A program made the translations under genes and the position numbers. DNA of 64,000 nt, from NCBI RefSeq assembly GCF_016093295.1, contig NZ_JAEDAL010000006.1, forward strand, positions 1 through 64,000, given 5' to 3'. This DNA comes from Inhella gelatinilytica (GTDB lineage: Bacteria; Pseudomonadota; Gammaproteobacteria; Burkholderiales; Burkholderiaceae_C). Every line of letters begins with the position of its first letter. Position 1 is the first letter of the stretch. Under the pieces are notes generated by a model. That model did no database searches and was not told where the DNA came from. It was given only the letters and a program-made list of their open reading frames with translations. Positions 16,956 to 27,200 of this stretch are shown here, in pieces.

Positions 16956-18503
16956 TCACAACGCCTTTTGGCCCTCCCCCCGAAGCCCCACCAGCAGGGC
17001 ACGCCCATCCGGCAACACCCGCAGTTCGGCATAACGGGCGGCTTGCCAGCGGGTTGCCTCGCCCTCCCTAAAAAACCAGGCGTCGCTCACCACGGTCCAA
17101 CGCCCGTCCTTGGGGCTGAGCTCCAGCAGCCGCTCGTCGGAGGCCAGCGCCGCCGGCCCTTCGGCGCGGCGCACAAAATGCCCCACGCCCTGGGCGTCGC
17201 GCTTGAGAACCACCTGGGGGCGTTGCGCACCGGGCCGGGGGGGCCACTCGCCCACCGAGCGCAGCAGCGCGTAGTTGAGCCGCATGTAGTCGCCCTGCAT
17301 CAAGGAGCGCGGGTCGACCGGTGCCAGCTCCACAAAGAGCGGCTCGCCTTGCGCCAGCAAGCGCTCCTTTTGCAGGATGCCGACGTTGATCACGGCAAGC
17401 CCCGCCGCCGTGGCTACCAGGAGCGCCAGCGAGCGCGATCGCGTCAAGGTTTCGGGTTCGGGCTGGATTGGGGGCAACGCCCGCACCGACCAGCGCGCCA
17501 CCGCAGCGAGCACGGCGCTCAGGGCCACCAGCGCCAGCGCCTTGGATTGCAAGTCCCAATCCAGTCGGTAATAGAAACTGCCCAGCACCCACAGGGCCGT
17601 CAGCGCGCTGGCACCCAGCCAGCGCCAGCGCTGCTGCAGGGCGCAGGTCCCGGCAATCACCGCCACGCCGGCCAAGGGGGGCAAAAGCGCGCTGGCCAAG
17701 GCCAGAAGTACCGCACAGGCGGCCCAGCGCAGGGTGCGGAGCAAGGGCCAACGCCACGCCAGCACCGCCGCGACCCCCAGCGCGACCGCGGCGGCCCCAG
17801 CGCCCCACCCGCCCCCGTGAAGGTGATGCGTCCAGTTCCAGGGCACCGGGCCCAGGCCGCCCACCAGCCAGCTCATGCCGGCGTCCAGGGCCAGGGCGGC
17901 CAACAACACCCCCACAGCGCCATTGCCGATGGCCTCCGCCCAGGCCGCGACGCGCGCTTCACGCCAGCGGGTCCACCACAAACCCACCACGGCACCCTGC
18001 ATCACCAGCACCCAAGGCCACACGGCCTGCCGTGGCCAGCCTCCGCCGTGCAAGGCTGCAAGCCCCAGCCCGGCGGCTGCAGCGCCCAGCAGCATGCGCA
18101 GCCAGGTGCGCCCCAGAGGCGCGGCCAGCGCCAGGCACAGCAGGGCCATCGCCACCGCCGCCCAGCGGTCGGGCAAGTCCTTGGCCAATCGCACCCCTAT
18201 GCACAGCAGCCCGGCCAGCAAGGTGGGCACGCCCAGCTGCTCCACAAACAGCGGCTGCCCGCGTTCGCGCAGCAACCAAACGGCCAGGGCCAGCGCCGCC
18301 ACCCCCACGCCGTACAGGCCCAGGGAGCGCTCAAACACGGCCCCAAACAAGGCCCCCGCCGCGCCTAGAAGCGGAAAGGCCGCGAGCCACGCCCCCAGTG
18401 CGGTCATCAGCACGACCGGCCAAGGTCGGCTGTCGGGCCAATGCGCGTTGGGGTCCACGAGGCCCTTGGCTTTCGCCACACGCAGCAATTCGGTGCGGTT
18501 CAT
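16956..18503 (-). CDS. DUF4401 / GDYXXLXY domain membrane protein
   Basis: A 515-residue polytopic protein. About 11-12 hydrophobic segments span residues 30-360. A periplasmic-type C-terminal domain has the exact signature GDYMRLNY of the GDYXXLXY family (about residue 418). The architecture is a fusion of a DUF4401-like membrane part with the GDYXXLXY domain. Function unknown. It is translationally coupled (ATGA) to the upstream DUF2157 gene, its usual partner. Confidence 0.8.
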   Translation of the reverse strand: MNRTELLRVAKAKGLVDPNAHWPDSRPWPVVLMTALGAWLAAFPLLGAAGALFGAVFERSLGLYGVGVAALALAVWLLRERGQPLFVEQLGVPTLLAGLLCIGVRLAKDLPDRWAAVAMALLCLALAAPLGRTWLRMLLGAAAAGLGLAALHGGGWPRQAVWPWVLVMQGAVVGLWWTRWREARVAAWAEAIGNGAVGVLLAALALDAGMSWLVGGLGPVPWNWTHHLHGGGWGAGAAAVALGVAAVLAWRWPLLRTLRWAACAVLLALASALLPPLAGVAVIAGTCALQQRWRWLGASALTALWVLGSFYYRLDWDLQSKALALVALSAVLAAVARWSVRALPPIQPEPETLTRSRSLALLVATAAGLAVINVGILQKERLLAQGEPLFVELAPVDPRSLMQGDYMRLNYALLRSVGEWPPRPGAQRPQVVLKRDAQGVGHFVRRAEGPAALASDERLLELSPKDGRWTVVSDAWFFREGEATRWQAARYAELRVLPDGRALLVGLRGEGQKAL

Positions 18504-19456
18504 GCGGCTACTCCCGCACGCGCCCGGCGCATGAGCCACTGCACGCTGGCCGCGAGCAGGCCGGTCACGATCAACCCCAACAGCAACAAACGCCCGAAGG
18601 GGTCCCCCTGCGCTCCATCAAACAAGGCACGGGCCAGGCCAAACGTGGCCCAGGTGTCCCACGCCAAAGCCAGGATCGCCAGTTGCACCAAGTCACCCGC
18701 CCGCCACTGCAGCGCAAAGGCCCCCACCAGCACGAGACCGGCCACCCAGTACAGCAGCGCCCAATCCTGGGAAAAGAGCGCCAGCAAGCCCCAGCCTCCC
18801 ACATGCAAGGCGAGCCACAGGCACCCGGCTCGCTCGGACCAGGGGCCGCAGCCCGTCCAGCGCCGGGCTGCAGGCCCGAGCCCGAGCCACAGCGTCAACA
18901 ACACACCACTGGCCATCACCTGCACCGCCAAAGTGCTCGCTTCCAACCCCCAACGGTGCCCGCTATAGGTGTGGACCCAGAGTTGAGCCCCCAGCGCCAT
19001 CACCAGCGTCCAAGGGACCCAGATCCAATCGCTGCGCAAGGCCAAGGCCAGCGGCAGCCCCAGCACCGCCCACAGCGCGAACAGTTGCCACGGGTCGGCT
19101 CCGGTTTGGTAGGTCTGACCGAAGAAGGCCAGCAACCCACCCTGCAGCAAGAAGGCGACCAGCCCCAGGGCGGTACGGGCCTGCGGCAAGCGCCACGCAC
19201 CCAGAATGGCCAACACGCCCGTGGCTTGCAGCAGCGCAAACCGCCCCGCCCGCGGCCAGTCGCCCCAGTTGGCCGCCACCCACATCACCAGCCCCAGGCC
19301 AAACAGCAAGCCGGCCAAGGGGGCCAGCACTTGGGGCCAGCTGGCCAATGACGCCGGCGGCCGGCCGTCGAGTTCCGCCAAAGCCAGCAGCGCCTCGCGC
19401 CGGTCGCGGTCAGGCGCCAGTTGAAGAATGCCCGTGCGGAGGTCGGCAGCGTGCAT
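18500..19456 (-). CDS. DUF2157 family membrane protein
   Basis: A 318-residue integral membrane protein. A short cytosolic N-terminus is followed by about 9-10 hydrophobic helices, with the family-typical FFGQTYQTGADPW loop near 115-127. Function unknown. Its stop overlaps the start of the GDYXXLXY protein gene (ATGA), so the two are probably made together as a membrane pair. Confidence 0.8.
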   Translation of the reverse strand: MHAADLRTGILQLAPDRDRREALLALAELDGRPPASLASWPQVLAPLAGLLFGLGLVMWVAANWGDWPRAGRFALLQATGVLAILGAWRLPQARTALGLVAFLLQGGLLAFFGQTYQTGADPWQLFALWAVLGLPLALALRSDWIWVPWTLVMALGAQLWVHTYSGHRWGLEASTLAVQVMASGVLLTLWLGLGPAARRWTGCGPWSERAGCLWLALHVGGWGLLALFSQDWALLYWVAGLVLVGAFALQWRAGDLVQLAILALAWDTWATFGLARALFDGAQGDPFGRLLLLGLIVTGLLAASVQWLMRRARAGVAA

Positions 19457-19505
19457 GGTTTTAGGTCCTGGGTTAGGGTACGAGCCCCAATGCTAGGAGG
19501 CCTTC

Positions 19506-20891
19506 ATGCGGCGGATGCTGATTTCACTGTGGTTTGCGGTCACGTCGCATGCAGCGCCCCCGCCGGCATCGCCAGACGATCCCTTGCTCGCGTCCACGCT
19601 GGGCCACGTCTCGGCCGATCGGCTGCAAGCACGCATCGAGCGGCTGGCCGCCTTTGGCACGCGCCACACCGCCTCCAGCGCGACGCACCCCACACGCGGC
19701 ATTGGCGCGGCCCGCCGCTGGATTGAAGCCGAGCTGCGCGCCTGTGCCGCCGGCACGCCCCTGCAGGTGCAAGCGCGCACCCACCTGGAGCCCGCCGGGC
19801 GACGCCTCGCAGGCCCGACCGAGATCGTCAATATCGTGGCCACGCTGCCGGGGCGCCTCGGCAGTCCGCGCGTGCTGGTCATGCTGGGCCACTACGACAG
19901 CCGCAACGGCGACGTGATGGACGCGGAGGGTGACGCGCCAGGCGCCAACGACGACGCCTCCGGCACCGCGGCGGTGATGGAAGCCGCCTGCCTCGCGGCC
20001 CATGCCGCCAAGACGCGCCCGCTGAACGCCACGATTGTGTTCGCCGCGGTAGCAGGGGAAGAGCAAGGCCTGCTCGGGGCCGCCCAACTGGCGCGCGAGC
20101 TTGACACCCACTTCACGGTGGAGGGCGTGATCACCAACGACATCGTCGGCAGCCCACACGGGGCCCAAGGCGAGCACGCACCGCACACGCTGCGGCTCTT
20201 CGCCGATGGTCTGGATCCGCTGCTACGCCTGATGCTCCGAGGCGCCGCCGCTGAGCCCTCGCCGCGTCTGAAGGCCCAGCAAGAGCTGGCCGCCGCGGGC
20301 GGTTCCGAGGACCTGCCGACGGCCCAATTCGGACGGCACTTGAAGCAAGCCATTGAAACCCATGTCCCGGGCTTTCAAGTGCAACTCATCCAGCGTCGTG
20401 ACCGGACGCTACGCGGGGGCGACCACCTGCCCTTCCTGGAGCGCGGGCTGGCTGCGGTCCGGTTCAGCGAGCCTTTTGAAAACTACGCCCACCAGCATCA
20501 GAACGTTCGGGTGGAGAGCGGTCAACAAATGGGTGACCTGCCCCGCTTTGTGGATCCGGCCTATGTGGCGCGCATCACGCAGGCCAATCTGGCCGGTCTG
20601 CTGAGCTTGGCTTGGGCCCCCGCGCCGCCCAACGACGTGCGGGTGGATGCTCGCGAGCTCAGCAACGACACCCGGCTGATGTGGATTGGGGTGGACGGTG
20701 CCAGTGGCTACCGGGTGCTGTGGCGACGCAGCGAAGCGGCCCATTGGGAGCATGCGCTGGACGTGGGGCCAGGCGCCCGCTCGGCCCTGCTCCAGGGCGT
20801 TTCGCGCGATGACTGGGTGTTTGCGGTGCAAGCCCTCGACAACCAGGGCCGCGCAAGCCTGGCGATCTACGCGCCACCCCGCGGCAGCTGA
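19506..20891 (+). CDS. Secreted M28-family zinc aminopeptidase-like protein
   Basis: A 461-residue protein with a short signal peptide (about 1-17, ending SHA). The M28 zinc peptidase core shows the ligands in order: GHYDSR (His), GANDDASG (bridging Asp), AGEEQGLLGA (catalytic Glu and ligand Glu), and NYAHQHQ (His). The last 90 residues look like a fibronectin-III-type beta domain (RLMWIGVDGASGYRVLWRR). The ATG has GGAGG upstream. It likely degrades peptides in the periplasm or medium. Confidence 0.88.
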   Translation: MRRMLISLWFAVTSHAAPPPASPDDPLLASTLGHVSADRLQARIERLAAFGTRHTASSATHPTRGIGAARRWIEAELRACAAGTPLQVQARTHLEPAGRRLAGPTEIVNIVATLPGRLGSPRVLVMLGHYDSRNGDVMDAEGDAPGANDDASGTAAVMEAACLAAHAAKTRPLNATIVFAAVAGEEQGLLGAAQLARELDTHFTVEGVITNDIVGSPHGAQGEHAPHTLRLFADGLDPLLRLMLRGAAAEPSPRLKAQQELAAAGGSEDLPTAQFGRHLKQAIETHVPGFQVQLIQRRDRTLRGGDHLPFLERGLAAVRFSEPFENYAHQHQNVRVESGQQMGDLPRFVDPAYVARITQANLAGLLSLAWAPAPPNDVRVDARELSNDTRLMWIGVDGASGYRVLWRRSEAAHWEHALDVGPGARSALLQGVSRDDWVFAVQALDNQGRASLAIYAPPRGS

Positions 20892-20897
20892 GCCCGC

Positions 20898-21476
20898 TTA
20901 CTGAGGAACGGAGCGCACCCGCACCTGAAGCTCCCGCACCACCGGCGCCTCGCCCGTGCGCAGCGTGCCGTCCGCGGGCTGCGAGGCCCACCGCCCTGCC
21001 CGCGCCACCACCGTCCAGTGGTCCGGCTGCACCGGCAACCGGCTGCGCCAACTCTGGCTGCCGCCCTGCCCCTCGGGTTGGGTCCATTCCAGGCTCAGAC
21101 TCAAGGGTTCTCGCGCCGAGCGGCGTGTGGTCACCAAGCCCAATTCCCAAAACCGCGGCGCGCCGGTGGGCGACTCCAGCCGCAATCGCCCCCCTTGCTC
21201 TTGCGTCGTCCAGGCAAACTGCCAGCCCTCTTGGGGCTCCAGCAACCGCCACGCGGCCCGCTCACCGGCTTGAACCCGAAGAGCCGGCCCCAAGTAATCC
21301 AACTGCGCCCGGGTGCTCCCCGTGCTGAGGCTGCCGGGTTGCACGCCGCTGTGGGTGACCCAGCGCAGTTCCACCTCCAGCACCTCGGCCGTTTGGGCGC
21401 CCACCGACGCCAGGCCCCCCAGCGCCCAAAAGCCCACGGCTTGAAAAGCCGCCACGGTCGCAACGCGTCGCTTCAT
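20898..21476 (-). CDS. Secreted protein of unknown function
   Basis: A 192-residue protein with a signal peptide (about 1-27, ending VGAQ). The rest is predicted beta-rich, with many Trp and Arg residues (for example LELGWTQ-like strands and QPDHWTVVARAGRW). I do not recognise the family. The ATG at 21476 has AAAGGG 6 bases upstream and is preferred to the ATG at 21482. It is convergent with the M28 peptidase (6-nt gap) and lies 24 nt after the exporter gene on the same strand. Confidence 0.6.
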   Translation of the reverse strand: MKRRVATVAAFQAVGFWALGGLASVGAQTAEVLEVELRWVTHSGVQPGSLSTGSTRAQLDYLGPALRVQAGERAAWRLLEPQEGWQFAWTTQEQGGRLRLESPTGAPRFWELGLVTTRRSAREPLSLSLEWTQPEGQGGSQSWRSRLPVQPDHWTVVARAGRWASQPADGTLRTGEAPVVRELQVRVRSVPQ

Positions 21477-21500
21477 CGTCATCCCTTTGTCATCGCCGCC

Positions 21501-22379
21501 CTAACGGCGCAGGGCCCAAGTATTCAGCAAGAGACCGACCATTACGGCCCCGGCCCCGGCCCACTTCCAGGCCGGCAGGGGTTCGCCCAGCAGCAGCCAG
21601 GAACAGGCCATCCCCACCACAGGCACCAGCAACGCCCACGGCACCACCGCCGAGGCGTTGTGGCGGGCCAGCAACCAGCCCCAGGCCCCGTAGCCAAACA
21701 AGGTATTGCCCACGGCCTGCCATCCCACAGCGGCCCAGGCCGCTGGGGAGGCGGCCGTCACCGCCTCTGAAAACGCCGCGGCGCCCTCAACGGTCAGCGC
21801 CACAAGCGCCAGCGCGGGTGCCGCCGCCGCACTGCTCCACACCATGAAGGCCAGCATGTTGACCCGGCCGGCCGCCTGGCCCACGACATTGGCCACCGCC
21901 CAACTGAGGGCCGCCATGAGCGTCAGCAGCAACCCCAGCGGTGTGGCCGCCGCATCTTGTTGCGCAGCAATCCACACCACGCCCAGCGCCGCGCACGCCA
22001 ACGCCCACCCCTGAAGGCGCTTCAGCCCCTGGCCCTTCAGGGCCCAAAGCATCAGCAAGGTGAAGAACACTTGGCTTTGCACCACCAAGGACGCAAGACC
22101 CGGCGAGATTCCGGTCTGCAGGGCGACAAAAAGCAGCCCAAACATGCCCACCCCGATGAGCAGTCCGTAGCCCCCCAGCACCCGCCAGGACACCGGGGGG
22201 CGCGGGAGGACGAGCAGGGGCAAGGCCGACAGGGCGAAACGCAGCGTCGCCAGCCACAAAGGTGGAAAGCTCTGCAGGGCCCACTTCATGACCACAAAGT
22301 TGCTGCCCCACACCCCCACCACCGCCAGCGCCAACAGGGCGTGGCGCGGCGGCAGCCCAGGGTCCCGAACGGCCATCAT
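21501..22379 (-). CDS. EamA/DMT-family exporter
   Basis: A 292-residue drug/metabolite transporter with ten hydrophobic helices in two EamA repeats. The first begins ALAVVGVWGSNFVVMKWAL, the second LLLTLMAALSWAVANVVGQ. Members export amino acids or small metabolites; the substrate cannot be read from sequence. The ATG overlaps the stop of the diguanylate cyclase gene (ATGA). Confidence 0.88.
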   Translation of the reverse strand: MMAVRDPGLPPRHALLALAVVGVWGSNFVVMKWALQSFPPLWLATLRFALSALPLLVLPRPPVSWRVLGGYGLLIGVGMFGLLFVALQTGISPGLASLVVQSQVFFTLLMLWALKGQGLKRLQGWALACAALGVVWIAAQQDAAATPLGLLLTLMAALSWAVANVVGQAAGRVNMLAFMVWSSAAAAPALALVALTVEGAAAFSEAVTAASPAAWAAVGWQAVGNTLFGYGAWGWLLARHNASAVVPWALLVPVVGMACSWLLLGEPLPAWKWAGAGAVMVGLLLNTWALRR

Positions 22380-23497
22380 TCCAGCAGCACCCGGTCTCGC
22401 CCCTCAGCCTTGGCGCGGTACAGCGCTTGGTCAGCCCGATCCACCCAGGCCTCCAGGCTTTCGCCGTGGCGCCAAAACGCCGCCCCGCCACTGAAGGTGA
22501 ACCGCAATTCGGGCCGTTCGGTGACCAAGGGCTGCCGCTCGATGCCGAGCTTGAGGCGCGCCAGCCACGCCACCAAGCCCTCCTGTGCGGTCGGCTCCAG
22601 CACCGCCAAGAATTCCTCTCCGCCCCAACGAACCGCCGCATCCCCCTTCCGAAGACTCTGGGTCAACGCTTTGGCAAAGCAGCGCAACACCGCATCCCCC
22701 GCCGCATGCCCTTGGGTGTCGTTGATCTTTTTGAAATGGTCCAGATCCAGCAACACCACCAACAGCCCGGTCGGCGCCCGCTTTTGGCGCTGCAGCGCTT
22801 CCAGCATGACGCGTTTGCCTTGTCGGCGGTTGTATAGCCCCGTCAGGTCATCACGCCGCGCCAGCCGCTTGATGCGGACCAGGGCTTCATTCAACGCCTG
22901 GCGCTGCTCACGCTGACGGTCGCGCAGCCGCGCCATCCGGTGCATCAGCAATCCCAGCGCAGGAAAGGTAAACAGGGCACACAGGGCGTGCCCGATGTTC
23001 TCGTCGGGGCTGGATCGGCCCGGCCACACCCAATAATCCAGCCCCATGACGGCCAAGAGCAGCAAGAGCCCCAAGACCGTCAGCCGAAACATGGCCTGGC
23101 CGCAGCGAGCGAACATGCCAAAGGCCAGCGTAATGAGCAAGGTGGGGACGGCCAGCGCTCGCAATGGGCCCGCCAGCGGGTACGCCGCGGCGCCGAGCAA
23201 CACCATGACGCCGATTTGCACGGCGGCCAGCGACGGATCATCCCGACCCGCGGTCCATTCCAGCCTCACAGCCAGCGCCATCATGAGTTGAAACCCCACC
23301 GCCAGCGCAAACCACAGCCCCGTCACCCAGGTCGGAGTACCCGCCAAGTGAGCCGCATAGGTCAACAACAGCCCGTTTCCGAACACCAGCGCCAGCGACA
23401 GGACTTGCTGCCCCATACGGATGCGCAAGCGGCGCTCGCTGCCCAGCATCCCCGCCAGCGGCAGGGCGTCGTTGGACGGACTGGGGTGGACAGACAT
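22376..23497 (-). CDS. Membrane diguanylate cyclase (GGDEF)
   Basis: Makes cyclic di-GMP from two GTP. The 373-residue protein has six hydrophobic segments (about 30-190), a short coiled linker and a GGDEF domain. That domain holds the entry motif RDDLTGLYNRR, DLDHFKKINDTQGHAAGD and the active-site variant RWGGEEF, which is catalytically competent in known enzymes. No clear RxxD inhibitory site is seen five residues before it. TACGCT lies 6 bases before the ATG, so the mRNA may be leaderless. It could feed the c-di-GMP riboswitch at 12 kb. Confidence 0.92.
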   Translation of the reverse strand: MSVHPSPSNDALPLAGMLGSERRLRIRMGQQVLSLALVFGNGLLLTYAAHLAGTPTWVTGLWFALAVGFQLMMALAVRLEWTAGRDDPSLAAVQIGVMVLLGAAAYPLAGPLRALAVPTLLITLAFGMFARCGQAMFRLTVLGLLLLLAVMGLDYWVWPGRSSPDENIGHALCALFTFPALGLLMHRMARLRDRQREQRQALNEALVRIKRLARRDDLTGLYNRRQGKRVMLEALQRQKRAPTGLLVVLLDLDHFKKINDTQGHAAGDAVLRCFAKALTQSLRKGDAAVRWGGEEFLAVLEPTAQEGLVAWLARLKLGIERQPLVTERPELRFTFSGGAAFWRHGESLEAWVDRADQALYRAKAEGRDRVLLE

Positions 23498-23509
23498 GGG
23501 CTCAGCGTA

Positions 23510-24082
23510 TCAGCGCGACGGCCGTAAATGTCCTAGGGGTAGTGCGCCCGCGGTCTTGACTTCCCCCAGCGAGAAGCTGGTGTGCACGTCACCGACATTG
23601 GGCAAAACCAACAAGGTTTCCAGGGTGAAGCGGCTGAAAGCATCCAAGTCAGTGGCCACCACCTGCAATTCAAAGGTACCCGCTCCGCTGATGTAGTGGC
23701 AACTGATCACTTCGGGCAGGGCACGGAGTGCGGCCTCCAGTTCCCGCGTGGCGGCAGCGTTGTTGCGATCCGCATCCACCTTCACAAAGGCCAGCACCCC
23801 CAATCCAATGCGTCGACGGTCAATTTCCGCCCGATAGCCCGTAATGAAACCCTGCTCTTCCAACCAGCGCACGCGCCGCCACGTGGGGGCCGCAGAAAGC
23901 CCGATGCGTTGCGCCAGTTCGGCGTTCGTCAGCCGGGCGTCGGCCTGCAGCGCCACCAGGATGGCCAAGTCGTAGCGATCGAGTTGATCCCCACTGCGCT
24001 CTTCGCCCGCATCCGCAGCCCGCTTGGCTGCCGCGATCGCTTGGCGCGGGTCTTTCCCAGATTGGCGCGTCGTGGCACCCAT
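23510..24082 (-). CDS. Lrp/AsnC-family transcriptional regulator
   Basis: A 190-residue regulator. A disordered, charged N-terminal tail (about 1-32) precedes the winged HTH (LDRYDLAILVALQADARLTN onward) with SAAPTWRRVRWLEE as the recognition part. The C-terminal RAM/AsnC ligand-binding domain includes VISCHYISGAGTFELQV. It is divergent from the indolepyruvate oxidoreductase gene, with a 15-bp palindrome between them, so it probably controls aromatic amino-acid breakdown. Confidence 0.9.
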   Translation of the reverse strand: MGATTRQSGKDPRQAIAAAKRAADAGEERSGDQLDRYDLAILVALQADARLTNAELAQRIGLSAAPTWRRVRWLEEQGFITGYRAEIDRRRIGLGVLAFVKVDADRNNAAATRELEAALRALPEVISCHYISGAGTFELQVVATDLDAFSRFTLETLLVLPNVGDVHTSFSLGEVKTAGALPLGHLRPSR

Positions 24083-24104
24083 GATTCGGTCCTAGGTATT
24101 GAAA

Positions 24105-24119
24105 AGCAAGATTCTTGCT
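24105..24119. promoter_or_regulatory. Palindrome, candidate Lrp/AsnC operator
   Basis: AGCAAG-ATT-CTTGCT, a perfect 6-3-6 inverted repeat, lies 22 bp upstream of the Lrp-type gene and 120 bp before the oxidoreductase start. Size and symmetry suit an Lrp-family dimer site, although it does not match the E. coli Lrp consensus well. Confidence 0.45.
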
Positions 24120-24239
24120 CAATTGCTCCAGATTAGGGCAAACATCGCAAGCACTTCTCACGTCGATGTTTTTACACTGGCGGACCTTTCGCGCCTGCGC
24201 CGCGCGCCCCTCCCACCCTTCCTTTTTGTCGGGCCTGCC

Positions 24240-27200
24240 ATGAACGCACCCTTGCCTGAGCACATTCGCCGCGCCATCGAAACCGTCACGCTGGACGACA
24301 AGTACGCGCTGGACCGCGGCCGCGCCTTCATGAGCGGGGTGCAAGCGCTGGTGCGCCTGCCCATCCTGCAGCGCACGCGCGACGCGCTGGTGGGCCTCAA
24401 CACCGCCGGTTTCGTGAGCGGCTACCGCGGCTCGCCGCTGGGCGGCTACGACCAAGCGCTGTGGGCCGCCCGCAAGCACCTGGAAAAGAACCACGTCGTC
24501 TTCAAACCCGGCGTGAACGAGGAACTGGGCGCCACGGCGGTCTGGGGCACCCAGCAACTGGATCTGCACCCGCAAGAAAAAAAGTACGACGGCGTTTTCG
24601 GCATCTGGTACGGCAAGGGCCCGGGGGTGGACCGCTGCATTGACGTGTTCAAGCACGCCAACATGGCCGGCACCGCCCAGCATGGCGGCGTGATCGCCAT
24701 CGCCGGCGACGACCACATCTCCAAGAGCTCCACCGCCGCGCACCAGAGCGACCACGTGTTCAAGGCCGTCGGCTTCCCGGTGTTCTTCCCGACCACGGTG
24801 CAAGACATCCTGGACATGGGCCTGCACGCCTTTGCCCTAAGCCGCTACTCGGGCCTGTGGAGCGGCATGAAGACGATTCAGGAGATCGTCGAGAGCGGCG
24901 CCACCGTGGACGTGAGCCCGGACCGCGTCAAGATCCTGATGCCCGAGGACTTCGAGATGCCCGCGGGGGGCCTGCACATCCGCTGGCCCGATCCGCCGCT
25001 GGAGCAAGAGGCGCGGATGATGGACCACAAGTGGTACGCCGCGCTGGCCTACATCCGGGCCAACAAGCTGAACTACAACGTCATCGAAACGAATCAGGAC
25101 CGCCTGGGCCTGATCGCCTCGGGCAAGGCCTACAACGACACTCGTCAGGCCCTCTTCGACCTCGGCCTGGACGACGACACCTGCCGCCGACTGGGCATCC
25201 GCCTGCACAAGGTGAATGTGGTGTGGCCGCTGGAAGCCAACATCACGCGCGAGTTCGCCACCGGGCTGAAAGAAATTCTGGTCATCGAAGAAAAGCGCCA
25301 GGTCATCGAATACCAAATCAAGGAGCAGCTCTACAACTGGCGCTCCGACGTGCGCCCGCACGTGCTGGGCAAGTTCGACGATGACGAGCAAAGCGGCGGC
25401 GAGTGGGGCCTGCCCAACCCGAGCAAGAACTGGCTGCTGCGCCCGCAGGCCGACCTGACGCCGGCCATCATTGCGCGCGCCATCACCCAGCGCCTCAAAA
25501 AATTGGGCGTGGACGCCGACGTGGCCGCGCGCCTGGATGCCCGCATGGCCGTCATCGAGGCCAAGGACCGCGCGCTGACCGACGAGATCAAAGTCGCCGG
25601 CGGTGCCGACCGTGTGCCCTGGTTCTGCTCAGGCTGCCCGCACAACACCTCGACGCGCGTCCCCGAGGGCTCGCGCGCCGTGGCCGGCATTGGCTGCCAC
25701 TACATGGTCAGCTGGATGCCCGGTCGCAACACCAGCACGTTCACGCAGATGGGCGGTGAGGGCGTGCCCTGGGTCGGCCAGAGCGCTTTCAGCAAGGCCA
25801 AGCACATCTTCTGCAACCTGGGCGATGGCACCTACTTCCACAGCGGCATCCTGGCCATTCGCCAGTCCATCGCGGCGGGCGTGAACATCACCTACAAGAT
25901 CCTCTACAACGATGCGGTCGCCATGACCGGGGGTCAGCAGGTCGGCGAGCGCCCCGAGGGCCACTCGGTCCTGCAGATCATGAACAGCGTGATCAGCGAG
26001 GGCGTGGCCAAGTTTTGCATCGTCACCGACAGCCCCGAGAAGTACACCGGCGTGGCCCTGCCCGCCGGGGTGCAGGTGCACCATCGGGATCAACTCGACG
26101 CCATCCAGCGCGAGTTCCGCGAGATCGAGGGCGTCAGCGCCATCCTCTACGACCAGACCTGCGCCACCGAGAAGCGCCGCCGCCGCAAGCGCGGCAAGAT
26201 GGCCGTGAGCGAAAAGCGCGTGGTGATCAACGAGCTGGTCTGCGAAGGCTGCGGCGACTGCGGCGTGCAGAGCAACTGCCTGTCCATCGAGCCGCTGGAG
26301 ACCGACTTCGGCCGCAAGCGCACCATCAACCAGAACAGCTGCAACCAGGACCTCTCGTGCGTCAAGGGCTTCTGCCCCAGCTTCGTCACGGTCGAGGGCG
26401 GTCAGCTCAAAAAGTCCAAAGGCAAAAAGGCCTCGCCGTTTGACAACGCACTGCTGGGCGAGATGCCCCATCCCACCCTGCCCACCTGCGAGACCGCCTG
26501 GGGCATCGTGGTGGCCGGCGTCGGCGGCACGGGCGTGATCACCATCGGCCAGTTGCTCGGCATGGCCGCGCACCTGGAAGGCAAGGGCGTGGTCACGCAG
26601 GACGCGGCCGGTTTGGCGCAAAAGGGCGGCAGCACCTGGAGTCACATCCAGATTGCCAACGCCCAGGAAGCCATTCACTGCACCAAGGTGGGCACGGCCG
26701 AGGCCGACTTGATCATCGGCTGTGACGGCATCGTGGCCGCCAACAAGGCCACGCTGCAAACCATGCGTCCCGGCCGCACCTTTGTGGCCCTGAACACCCA
26801 CACCAGCCCCACCGCCAGCTTTGTGCTCCAACCCGACTGGCAGCACCCGGGCAGCGCGTGTGAGCAGGCGCTGGAAAACGCGGTCGGCAAAGACCTGCTG
26901 GGCAAGTTCGACGCCGAGGAAGTCGCCGTCAAGCTGCTCGGGGACAGCATCTACACCAACCCCATCATGATGGGCTATGCATGGCAGATGGGCCGCATCC
27001 CGCTCTCCTTCGCGGCCATCCAGCGCGCCATCGAACTCAATGCCGTTCAAGTCGACAACAACAAGGCCGCCTTCGAGTGGGGCCGCCGCTGCGCGGCGGA
27101 CTACGCCAAGGTCAAGAGCCTGTTCGCCGCGGAAGCGGTGGTGCAACTGATCAAACGCCCGTCGCTGGATGAAATGGTGGCCCAGCGTGTCGAGTTCCTG

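Noticed and set aside
17468-19351. Open frame of 627 codons on the plus strand across the two DUF membrane genes.
   Set aside because: Proline/arginine/alanine-rich translation spanning two genes that are coupled on the other strand; no domain and no ribosome site.
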